NCBI RefSeq assembly: GCF_903819165.1 | Contig: NZ_CAIJCS010000022.1 | Coordinates: 47,751 to 111,750 of the forward strand | DNA from: Aedoeadaptatus nemausensis | Lineage (GTDB): Bacteria > Bacillota > Clostridia > Tissierellales > Peptoniphilaceae | DNA length: 64,000 nt | Reading direction: 5' to 3' | Shown: in pieces, positions 54,349-61,181 of the stretch | How the letters are laid out: each line of letters begins with the position of its first letter | Position numbering within the stretch: position 1 is the first letter of the stretch | Notes under the pieces: generated by a model | What the model was told of the DNA's origin: nothing | The model's input: the letters and a program-made list of their open reading frames with translations, nothing else | The model's database searches: none | Position numbers and translations under genes: made by a program

Positions 54349-54647
54349 AGTATTATGTCATCGAAGGAAAATTTAAAACCTTCCAATTTTCTCTGGAAAA
54401 CGAAGAAAACAGCGAACTTCGAAAAGAATTTGAGAATTTCTTAAAAAAAGGAATGGAAGACGGCCACATCCTTATAATGGGCGGTCGGGCCCACGGCGTA
54501 CTGGGTATCGGAAAAGGGGAACATCTCGACGATATGCTTCAAAAATTCGAGGAAGATCCCCTGACCCTGGCCGACGTGGTGGAATATCGCATGGTGGAAA
54601 TAGAAGAACCCGTCATCAGCAAAACTGCGGAACAGTTTTTTAAGTAA
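54345..54647 (+). CDS. YciI-like protein
   Basis: 100 aa dimeric alpha/beta-barrel (ferredoxin-like) fold: MKYYVIEGKF strand, a helix with FENFLKKGMEDGHILIMGG and the DPLTLADVVEYRMVEI ending, typical of YCII-related proteins. Enzymatic activity unproven for most members. ATGA overlap with the decarboxylase gene; GGAGGAATT upstream. Co-expressed with the decarboxylase. Confidence 0.82.
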   Translation: MKYYVIEGKFKTFQFSLENEENSELRKEFENFLKKGMEDGHILIMGGRAHGVLGIGKGEHLDDMLQKFEEDPLTLADVVEYRMVEIEEPVISKTAEQFFK

Positions 54648-54664
54648 AGAAAATCGGCGCAATC

Positions 54665-54700
54665 AAAAATCGAGCAGGTCGATGGCCGCTCGATTTTTTT
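54665..54700 (+). terminator. Intrinsic terminator
   Basis: AAAAATCGAGC...GCTCGATTTTT stem with a 12-nt loop, T-tract included. Confidence 0.88.
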
Positions 54701-54792
54701 GTCCCCATTTTTAACTCGGCCTCAGCATTTTCGTCTCACGATTTGATTTACATCGGGAACAATATTTTAAATTGAGAAACTTTATTATTTCA

Positions 54793-54821
54793 TTGCCATT
54801 AATTATGTAGAGTGTTATAAT
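54793..54821 (+). promoter_or_regulatory. feo operon promoter
   Basis: TTGCCA (54793-54798), 17-bp spacer, TATAAT (54816-54821). A small inverted repeat TGATA-ACGGG-TATCA (54877-54891) lies in the leader just before the CGGAGGA site. No clear Fur box was found. Confidence 0.72.
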
Positions 54822-54911
54822 ATCATTAATGAGAAATACTATTGATTTTTGAGATATCTTTTTTTTCGGCCATCGCTGATAACGGGTATCAACAAGATCG
54901 GAGGAATACAT

Positions 54912-55136
54912 ATGAATTTACTTTTAGCACCGAAGGATGTCGATCTGAAGGTTCTAAAAATTCGCGATCGAAAACTCGATAAGACACAGATCACCCATTT
55001 GCAAAACTTAGGTTTTGTAGAAGGTGCTAATCTTCGTGTCGTAAGCGATGTACAGGGCTCGATTATCGTCATCGTCAAAGGGGTACGCGTCGGCCTTGGA
55101 AAAGATTTAGCGGAATGTATTCGCGTCAGTGCGTGA
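54912..55136 (+). CDS. feoA: FeoA domain protein 1
   Basis: 74 aa SH3-like FeoA fold: THLQNLGFVEGANLRVVSDVQGSIIVIVKGVRVGLGKDLA; the DLKVLKIR start resembles FeoA too. Start at ATG 54912, 6 bp after CGGAGGA; the longer in-frame start at 54849 has none. Accessory regulator of FeoB. First of two feoA genes, 8 bp before the second. Confidence 0.88.
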   Translation: MNLLLAPKDVDLKVLKIRDRKLDKTQITHLQNLGFVEGANLRVVSDVQGSIIVIVKGVRVGLGKDLAECIRVSA

Positions 55137-55144
55137 GGTGAACA

Positions 55145-55390
55145 ATGAATTTAAGTCAAGCAGAAGTAAATAAATCCTATTGCGTCGATAAAATTACGGG
55201 GAAGGGTCCCTTAAAACGTCGCATTATGGATATGGGTATTACGAAAAACACCACAATATTCGTGCGTAAGTTCGCTCCTTTGGGCGATCCCATTCAGATA
55301 ACGGTACGCGGCTATGAACTTAGCCTGAGAAAAGCCGACGCCGAATTAGTAGAAGTTACGGAAATCGATGAAGAGGAGGCTAACCGATGA
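55145..55390 (+). CDS. feoA: FeoA domain protein 2
   Basis: 81 aa, canonical FeoA: GKGPLKRRIMDMGITKNTTIFVRKFAPLGDPIQITVRGYELSLRKADAELVEV (the RRIMDMG and GDPI..VRGYELSLR motifs). AGGTGAAC upstream. Overlaps feoB by 4 bp (ATGA). More typical than the first copy; the two probably have distinct roles on FeoB. Confidence 0.94.
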   Translation: MNLSQAEVNKSYCVDKITGKGPLKRRIMDMGITKNTTIFVRKFAPLGDPIQITVRGYELSLRKADAELVEVTEIDEEEANR

Positions 55391-57504
55391 GAATTGCACT
55401 GGCGGGAAATCCCAATAGCGGCAAAACGACCTTGTTTAATGCCTTGACCGGCTCCCATCAATACGTGGGTAACTGGCCCGGCGTAACCGTAGAGAAAAAA
55501 GAAGGGAAGTATAAAAAGGACACGTCCATTAAAATTACCGACTTGCCCGGCATATATTCTCTCTCTCCCTACACCCTGGAAGAAGTGGTGAGCCGTAAAT
55601 ACTTATTAAATGAGCAGCCCGATGTCATCGTCAATATTATCGACGGCGTCAATTTAGAGCGTAATCTTTACTTAACCACCCAGCTCTTGGATCTGGGCAT
55701 TCCCGTGGTCGTCGCCGTGAACCGCATGGACGTCGTGCGCAACAAAGGGGACATGATCGATCGGGAAGGGCTTTCAAAAGCTCTCGGCGCAGAAGTAGTG
55801 GAGATTTCCGCCCTTAAAAAAGAAAATATGGACGGTTTGATGGAAGCTGTCAAGGCGGCGAGCACGCGCTATGAAAAAGATCATATCGTTTACGATCCTC
55901 AATTAGAATCGGCTGCGGAAGACATTTATAAAATCTTGCCCGGTCTCTCGGCGAAAGATTCCAAGCGCTTCTACGCCTTAAAATTAATCGAAGGGGACGA
56001 AAAACTCGATCTGAACCTAACCGCCGATGAAGAAAAGAAAATCGGAGACCGCATCGCGGAGCTCGAAGATTTCTACGAAGACGACGGAGAAGGCATCATT
56101 ACCGAAGCCCGTTACGGCGCCATTTCGGATATCGTCACCGGGAACTATAAGGCCGGTAAGAGAGGAAAGACCACCAGCGATAAAATCGACACCATCGTCA
56201 CCAATCGCATTTTGGCACTTCCCATTTTCGTAGCTATTATGACGGCGATTTACTATGTAAGTGCCGTCGTCGTAGGCGGACCGGTTACCGACTGGGTCAA
56301 CGACACCCTCTTCGGAGAATATCTCGCCGACGGCGTCAGTACATTGCTGGAGTCCATGGGGACGTCCCCCTGGCTCGAATCCCTCGTCGTCGACGGCATC
56401 TTCGCCGGCGTCAGCGCGGTTTTAGGCTTCCTGCCCTTAATCGCCACCCTCTATCTCTTCCTCGCCATTATGGAAGATGTGGGCTATATGTCCCGTATCG
56501 CCTTTATCTTAGATAGAATCTTCAGAAAATTCGGCCTCTCCGGCAAGAGCTTTATCCCGATCCTTATCGGTACCGGCTGTTCCGTACCGGGGATCATGGC
56601 CACCCGTACCATCGAAAACGAAAACGACCGACGCATGACCGTCGTCGTGGCGAGCTTTATGCCCTGCGGCGCGAAAGTTAACCTGATCGGTTTATTCGTC
56701 GCCTCCTTCGGATTCTGGTACTTTATGCCCATCGCTTACTTCTCGGGTATATTGGCCGTCATCATTTCGGGCCTTATCTTAAAAAAGACCTCCATCTTCC
56801 AAGGAGATCCGGCCCCCTTCGTCATGGAACTTCCGGAATACCATATGCCCTCTGCTGAAAATGTATTGAAGAGCGTATGGGAACGCTGCAAGGCCTTCGT
56901 TAAAAAAGCGGGCACGGTCATCCTCGTGGCTTCCGTAGTTATTTGGTTCCTGCAAAACATTTCCGTACACGGCGAATTTGTAGAATTTGCGGAATCCACC
57001 GACAGCATTCTTTCCGGTTTCGGAAAAGTCGTGGCTCCCATCTTTACCCCCTTGGGCTTCGGCAACTGGCAAGCCACTGTGGCCAGCGTAACAGGCCTTG
57101 TGGCGAAAGAAGCGGTAGTATCCACCTACGGCATTATCGGCGGCATTGCCGACGGCAACGACGCCGGCTTACACGCCTTCGTTATCAGCCAATTTACTTT
57201 CTTAAGCGCCCTCTCCTTTATGCTGTTTAATCAATTAAACGTACCTTGTTTTGCCGCCATCGGCGCCATTCGCGAAGAAATGAAATCCAGATTCTGGGTC
57301 CTCTTCGCCCTGGCTTACCAAACGGGCTTCGCTTACGCCGTGGCATTGGTCGTCTTCCAAATCGGTGGCCTGATTCAAGGCAAACCCTTCACCCTTTGGA
57401 CAGGTATAGCTTTCGCCCTCCTCATCGCCTGCATTTGGGGGATCGCAAGAAAACCCTCGAAACAAAAGCAAGTGCCCATCGGGCGTGAGCAAACACAAGA
57501 ATAG
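55387..57504 (+). CDS. feoB: Ferrous iron transport protein FeoB
   Basis: 705 aa. N-terminal G domain: G1 GNPNSGKTT (7-15), G2/switch I NWPGVTVEKKEG, G3 DLPGIYSL, G4 NRMD, then a helical GDI region and a membrane domain (about 275-690) with paired Gate motifs (GTGCSVPGIMATRTI and NVPCFAAIGAIREE; the conserved cysteines are seen). Imports Fe2+ with GTP/ATP hydrolysis. Coupled to feoA2. Confidence 0.97.
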   Translation: MRIALAGNPNSGKTTLFNALTGSHQYVGNWPGVTVEKKEGKYKKDTSIKITDLPGIYSLSPYTLEEVVSRKYLLNEQPDVIVNIIDGVNLERNLYLTTQLLDLGIPVVVAVNRMDVVRNKGDMIDREGLSKALGAEVVEISALKKENMDGLMEAVKAASTRYEKDHIVYDPQLESAAEDIYKILPGLSAKDSKRFYALKLIEGDEKLDLNLTADEEKKIGDRIAELEDFYEDDGEGIITEARYGAISDIVTGNYKAGKRGKTTSDKIDTIVTNRILALPIFVAIMTAIYYVSAVVVGGPVTDWVNDTLFGEYLADGVSTLLESMGTSPWLESLVVDGIFAGVSAVLGFLPLIATLYLFLAIMEDVGYMSRIAFILDRIFRKFGLSGKSFIPILIGTGCSVPGIMATRTIENENDRRMTVVVASFMPCGAKVNLIGLFVASFGFWYFMPIAYFSGILAVIISGLILKKTSIFQGDPAPFVMELPEYHMPSAENVLKSVWERCKAFVKKAGTVILVASVVIWFLQNISVHGEFVEFAESTDSILSGFGKVVAPIFTPLGFGNWQATVASVTGLVAKEAVVSTYGIIGGIADGNDAGLHAFVISQFTFLSALSFMLFNQLNVPCFAAIGAIREEMKSRFWVLFALAYQTGFAYAVALVVFQIGGLIQGKPFTLWTGIAFALLIACIWGIARKPSKQKQVPIGREQTQE

Positions 57505-57512
57505 GAGGAATT

Positions 57513-57659
57513 ATGGGAAACTTTATCGTACTCGCCGTCGTCGTGCTCCTCGTAGCATACGGTGTGCGCTCCATTTATAAAAAACGAAAAGAAGGCGGTT
57601 GCGGCTGTGGATGCAGCTCCTGCGACAGCGGCCACTGTTCTTCCCATACACATGAATAA
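57513..57659 (+). CDS. FeoB-associated Cys-rich membrane protein
   Basis: 48-aa peptide with an N-terminal helix (about 3-20) and a cysteine/glycine-rich tail with C30, C32, C34, C37, C42 and histidines (HTHE end). Such small proteins follow feoB in many Clostridia and may take the place of FeoC or hand iron to the channel. AGGAGG 6 bp before the ATG. Terminator at 57663 ends the operon. Confidence 0.85.
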   Translation: MGNFIVLAVVVLLVAYGVRSIYKKRKEGGCGCGCSSCDSGHCSSHTHE

Positions 57660-57662
57660 AAG

Positions 57663-57687
57663 AGATGCCTTCGGGCATCTTTTTTTG
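57663..57687 (+). terminator. feo operon terminator
   Basis: AGATGCC-TTCG-GGCATCT with T7 following. Confidence 0.92.
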
Positions 57688-57771
57688 TGGAAGCGCACTG
57701 CAAAATTCTAAGTGATTCACTCTGAATTGTGAAAAAAGTTAATATAACGTCGTATTATTTAGCTTTTCTAC

Positions 57772-57799
57772 TTGAATTATAAAAGATCAATGCTATAAT
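57772..57799 (+). promoter_or_regulatory. Ferredoxin gene promoter
   Basis: TTGAAT (57772-57777) and TATAAT (57794-57799) with 16-bp spacing, about 70 bp before the start codon. Confidence 0.75.
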
Positions 57800-57872
57800 A
57801 AATTCAGGAAGTAAAAAAACAGGAAAAAACGGTATTCCGTTACATACCTGAAGATAATTTGGAGGTATCATT

Positions 57873-58040
57873 ATGGCACATAAAATTACTGACGCTTGCA
57901 TCGCTTGTGGCGCTTGCAAACCCGAATGTCCGGTAGACTGCATCGCTGAAGGCGATGTTTACAGCATCGACGCTGACGCTTGCATCGACTGCGGTTCTTG
58001 CGCATCCGTATGCCCCACCGGCGCAGCTCAACCCGAATAG
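57873..58040 (+). CDS. 2[4Fe-4S] ferredoxin
   Basis: 55 aa clostridial-type ferredoxin with two clusters: CIACGACKPECP (from C9) and CIDCGSCASVCP (from C37); AYxI-like start MAHKITDAC. Electron acceptor of PFOR (41146) and others. GGAGG lies 8 bp before the ATG. Monocistronic. Confidence 0.96.
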   Translation: MAHKITDACIACGACKPECPVDCIAEGDVYSIDADACIDCGSCASVCPTGAAQPE

Positions 58041-58051
58041 GATTTAATTAA

Positions 58052-58085
58052 GAAAAGGCGTTCTCCGCAAGGACGCCTTTTTTTA
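58052..58085 (+). terminator. Ferredoxin gene terminator
   Basis: GGCGTTCT-CCGC-AAGGACGCC (one wobble) followed by T8. Confidence 0.9.
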
Positions 58086-58117
58086 TTGCATCCATAGCCA
58101 GAACGGGGAAGCTGTGG

Positions 58118-58320
58118 TATACTAGTGGCAACTGTATAAGGTGATGAAGAGGAAAAGTAAAGAGTGAAACGCTTAAGAGAGTCTGCGGTCGCTGGGAGCA
58201 GATGCTGGAAACTTTTGAATCCGCCTCGGAGCCTGTTAAATGAAGTGAATCGCATAGCGATTAAGTTGGGTGGCAACGCGGGTTCGACTCGTCCCATAGA
58301 GGATGATCGGAGCCCTTTTT
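58118..58320 (+). promoter_or_regulatory. T-box leader of serS (serine-tRNA responsive)
   Basis: TGG-TATACT promoter (58115-58123), then a leader containing GATGAAGAGGA-AAAGTA (stem I base), AGAGAG, and GGGTGGCAACGCGGG, the T-box sequence. The TGGC bulge would pair with a tRNA end of G-CCA, fitting tRNA-Ser (discriminator G). Likely specifier TCC at 58220-58222. A terminator helix (GGGTTCGACTCGTCC with GGATGATCGGAGCCC and T7) ends before the binding site. Uncharged tRNA-Ser should stabilise the antiterminator. Confidence 0.9.
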
Positions 58321-58335
58321 TTATTGGAGGTAAAC

Positions 58336-59628
58336 ATGCTCGATATTCGTTTAATTCGGGAAAATCCGGAACTGGTAAAAGAAAACATTAAAAAGAAATT
58401 CCAAGACGAAAAAATCGCCCTCGTGGACGAAGTGTTGGAACTGGATATTGAAAACCGTCAAGCCAAGACAGAAGGCGACGAACTTCGCGCCAAACGCAAC
58501 CAACTGTCGAAATCCATCGGCGGCTTAATGAAAGACGGAAAAAAAGACGAAGCGGAAGAAGTAAAGGCGGAAGTAAAGGCCATTAACGACCGCATCGAAG
58601 AGCTGGAGACGGAAGAAGCTAAAAAGAGCGAACGCATTCGCGAGATCATGCTCGTCATTCCCCAAATCATGGACGACACCGTGCCCATCGGAAAAGACGA
58701 TTCCGAAAACGTGGAAGTGGAACGCTACGGCGAACCCGTGGTGCCCCCTTACGAAGTACCCTATCATATCGATATTATGGAAGCGTTAAGCGGCGTGGAT
58801 CTCGACAGCTCCAGAAAAACATCGGGTAGCGGCTTCTACTATTTAATGGGAGACATCGCCCGCCTTCACTCGGCCATCCTTTCCTACGCTCGAGACTTCA
58901 TGATCGACAAAGGCTATATCTACCACATTCCGCCCTTTATGATCAGAAGCGATGTAGTAAGCGGCGTCATGAGCTTCAGCGAAATGGAAAACATGATGTA
59001 CAAAATCGAAGGGGAAGACCTCTACCTTATCGGTACCAGCGAACACTCCATGATCGGGAAATACATCGATTCCATTACGGAAGAGGACAGCCTTCCCCAT
59101 AAGCTTACGAGCTACTCCCCCTGCTTCAGAAAAGAAGTGGGCGCCCACGGTATCGAAGAACGGGGCGTGTACCGTATCCACCAATTCGAAAAGCAAGAGA
59201 TGGTCATTATCTGTAAGCCCGAAGAGAGCAAGGCCTTTTACGACGAGCTCTGGCAAAACACCGTGGAATTCTTCCGCTCCATGGACATTCCCGTGCGTAC
59301 ATTGGAATGCTGCTCCGGAGACCTTGCCGACTTAAAAGTTAAGAGCGTGGACGTGGAAGCCTGGTCCCCTCGCCAAGAAAAATACTTCGAAGTGGGCAGC
59401 TGCTCCAACCTAGGCGACGCACAAGCTCGCCGCTTAAACATTCGCGTTCGCGGAGAAGACGGCAAACTCTGCTTGGCACACACCTTAAACAACACGGTCG
59501 TGGCGCCGCCGAGAATGCTCATCGCCTTCTTGGAAAACCACTACCAAGAAGACGGCTCTATCTTTATTCCCGAAGCCCTTCGTCCCTATATGGGCTTCAA
59601 AGAAAAAATCGAAGTACCGAAAAAATAA
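58336..59628 (+). CDS. serS: Seryl-tRNA synthetase
   Basis: 430 aa. N-terminal long antiparallel coiled coil (about 30-105) that grips the long variable arm of tRNA-Ser; class II core with motif 2 (SPCFRKEVGAHGIEERGVYRIHQFEK) and motif 3 (NNTVVAPPRMLIAFLENH). Start at ATG 58336, 5 bp after GGAGG; the longer frame from 58303 includes the terminator. Preceded by the T-box leader. Confidence 0.97.
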   Translation: MLDIRLIRENPELVKENIKKKFQDEKIALVDEVLELDIENRQAKTEGDELRAKRNQLSKSIGGLMKDGKKDEAEEVKAEVKAINDRIEELETEEAKKSERIREIMLVIPQIMDDTVPIGKDDSENVEVERYGEPVVPPYEVPYHIDIMEALSGVDLDSSRKTSGSGFYYLMGDIARLHSAILSYARDFMIDKGYIYHIPPFMIRSDVVSGVMSFSEMENMMYKIEGEDLYLIGTSEHSMIGKYIDSITEEDSLPHKLTSYSPCFRKEVGAHGIEERGVYRIHQFEKQEMVIICKPEESKAFYDELWQNTVEFFRSMDIPVRTLECCSGDLADLKVKSVDVEAWSPRQEKYFEVGSCSNLGDAQARRLNIRVRGEDGKLCLAHTLNNTVVAPPRMLIAFLENHYQEDGSIFIPEALRPYMGFKEKIEVPKK

Positions 59629-59643
59629 GAACACATTAAAAGA

Positions 59644-59669
59644 CGCCACCTTTTCGGTGGCGCCTTTTT
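59644..59669. terminator. Terminator between serS and the convergent stalk-domain gene
   Basis: CGCCACC-TTTTC-GGTGGCG hairpin with T5 on the plus strand and T4 on the minus strand; probably used in both directions. Confidence 0.82.
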
Positions 59670-59704
59670 GATTCTCGAAAATCTTATTGTAAGGCATGCT
59701 TATT

Positions 59705-60784
59705 TTAGCCTTGAGAATACGCTTCTACAATATTCTTTTGAAGATCCATATAGAAATTGAACATGCCGATGGGATCCATTTCACTATTGGTCAGGCCTTG
59801 GCGGATGTACTGCTCCGGCGTCTTATTCATGGGCATGATTTTATAATGGTTGTTTTTGTACTGAATATAGTTCACCTTGGCAGCCACATAACCGTAGCTT
59901 TCTCCGTCATTTAAAAGGGGATTATAGTACATCTTGTAAATCGTAGGTTCATTATTATCCTTCAGAACGATTCGGTCGCCGGCAAGGTTCATATCCAAGT
60001 GGAGTGCCGCAGCTAAATAACGAAGAGAGACGAAATTCTTTCCGCCAATGGTCTTCGACACAACTTCACTTGCCTGCCTGTTTTTAGCAGCGTCCAAACC
60101 GCCGAAGGAAATATTGTCGCACATCAGGGCGTATTCGTAGTTCCACACCTTTTTTCCCGTGGCGGTATCTGTCAAGACGGGCACCATTTCTTCGTACTCG
60201 TTTGGTGCTTTGGCGTAAGTCCAACCCATGGCGCGGGCAAAGTCGCTTATGGGAATTAATAATTCCCCGTCGACCTTCTTAGTAATGAGTTCGAAAGATT
60301 TTCCGCGATAGTCCACATTCACCCGATTGGGATCCTTCGGCGGCACATAGCCTTCGCCGACGATGACCGTGCGATTGGTGCGGTCCCAATCTACCTTTTC
60401 GCCGAAGTTTTCGGAAATAAAGCGAAGGGGAACGAGGGAGCGATCGTTTATAATCTGAGGCTTAACATCCATGACCACCTGTCTCCTCGAGCCCTTTTCC
60501 GTTACATAAGCTACCTTACTGTTGAGAGTAAGATCCATAGTGCGTCCTGCCTGTACAATTTGAATGCTACGATCGGCTTTGTTCCACTTCACATCGTAGC
60601 CCAAAGTTTCGCTTACGAGGCGAAGCGGCACCATGGTGCGGCCGTTTTCGATGCGGGGCGATACGTCCCCTTGAATATAGCGGCCGTTAATAAAAAGCTG
60701 CACCGATCCCTGTGCCGAGCTCTTTGCCGGAAAGACAAGGGCCAATAAAAGAATTAAAAGAAGGTAGCGGCGAGATTTTTTCAT
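59705..60784 (-). CDS. Secreted stalk-domain (copper amine oxidase N-like) protein
   Basis: 359 aa from the ATG at 60784, 8 bp after AAAGGA; the longer frame's ATG at 60793 lies in that site. Signal peptide (about 5-24, cleaved after SSA-QG). Two stalk-type repeats follow: NGRYIQ...RTMVPLRLVSETLGY and DRSLVPLRFISENFGEKVDW, and a third diverged repeat near 250-290 (GKNFVSLRYLAAALHLDM). The last ~70 residues are unlike known domains. Related to the truncated gene at the left edge; these proteins are surface-located, function undetermined. Confidence 0.85.
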   Translation of the reverse strand: MKKSRRYLLLILLLALVFPAKSSAQGSVQLFINGRYIQGDVSPRIENGRTMVPLRLVSETLGYDVKWNKADRSIQIVQAGRTMDLTLNSKVAYVTEKGSRRQVVMDVKPQIINDRSLVPLRFISENFGEKVDWDRTNRTVIVGEGYVPPKDPNRVNVDYRGKSFELITKKVDGELLIPISDFARAMGWTYAKAPNEYEEMVPVLTDTATGKKVWNYEYALMCDNISFGGLDAAKNRQASEVVSKTIGGKNFVSLRYLAAALHLDMNLAGDRIVLKDNNEPTIYKMYYNPLLNDGESYGYVAAKVNYIQYKNNHYKIMPMNKTPEQYIRQGLTNSEMDPIGMFNFYMDLQKNIVEAYSQG

Positions 60785-61060
60785 AAAATTCATCCTTTCT
60801 TTGACAAAAGTATCTGTAAAGAGATTATAATATGGCAACGCACTAAATTCTATGGCAAAAGAATCTTACAACAAACATTTTGGATCTAAATACACTTAAT
60901 CATATAAAAAATCGAATGGTATTCTGAAATAAGAGAAAATCGATTTGCAGTTAAAGATAGATGGAGAATTGTTTTCCGCCAGGATAGATCCGGGAAAACC
61001 GGGGTAAAAGTGGATAGGAAATAATTGCGTTCACGCCGACCCTTTGGTATACTGTAATGC
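60785..61060 (+). promoter_or_regulatory. Intergenic region with promoter for the Mn riboswitch gene
   Basis: No gene. On the plus strand TTGCGT (61025-61030), 17 bp, TATACT (61048-61053) preceded by TGG, an extended -10 promoter, about 10 bp before the riboswitch. Confidence 0.7.
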
Positions 61061-61170
61061 GAAACAAAGGGGAGTAACTACTATTCTTGGTCGTCAATCC
61101 GGCTTTAGCCCGGCCAAGGATCCTAAACAGGCTGTGAGACTTTTGTCCTAGAGACAAGAGTCTTTTTTTT
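61061..61170 (+). ncRNA. yybP-ykoY type manganese riboswitch
   Basis: Aptamer hallmarks: AAAGGGGAGTAACT at the 5' side, GGTCGTCAATCCGGC, GCCCGGCC and the 3' GCTGTGAGACTTTTG. The last portion, AGACTTTTGTC-CTAGA-GACAAGAGTCT with T8 (61137-61170), is an intrinsic terminator that shares AGACTTTTG with the aptamer's closing helix, so Mn2+ binding should prevent termination. This class activates Mn2+ exporters in other bacteria. It is directly followed by AAGGAGG and the ATPase start. Confidence 0.88.
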
Positions 61171-61181
61171 AAGGAGGTATT

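Noticed and set aside
54877..54891. TGATA-ACGGG-TATCA as a Fur box in the feo leader
   Set aside because: Arms are only 5 bp and do not fit the GATAATGATAATCATTATC consensus; kept only as a note.
58164..58391. 75-codon frame in the serS leader
   Set aside because: It covers the T-box, terminator and serS start; the RNA structure explains the sequence.
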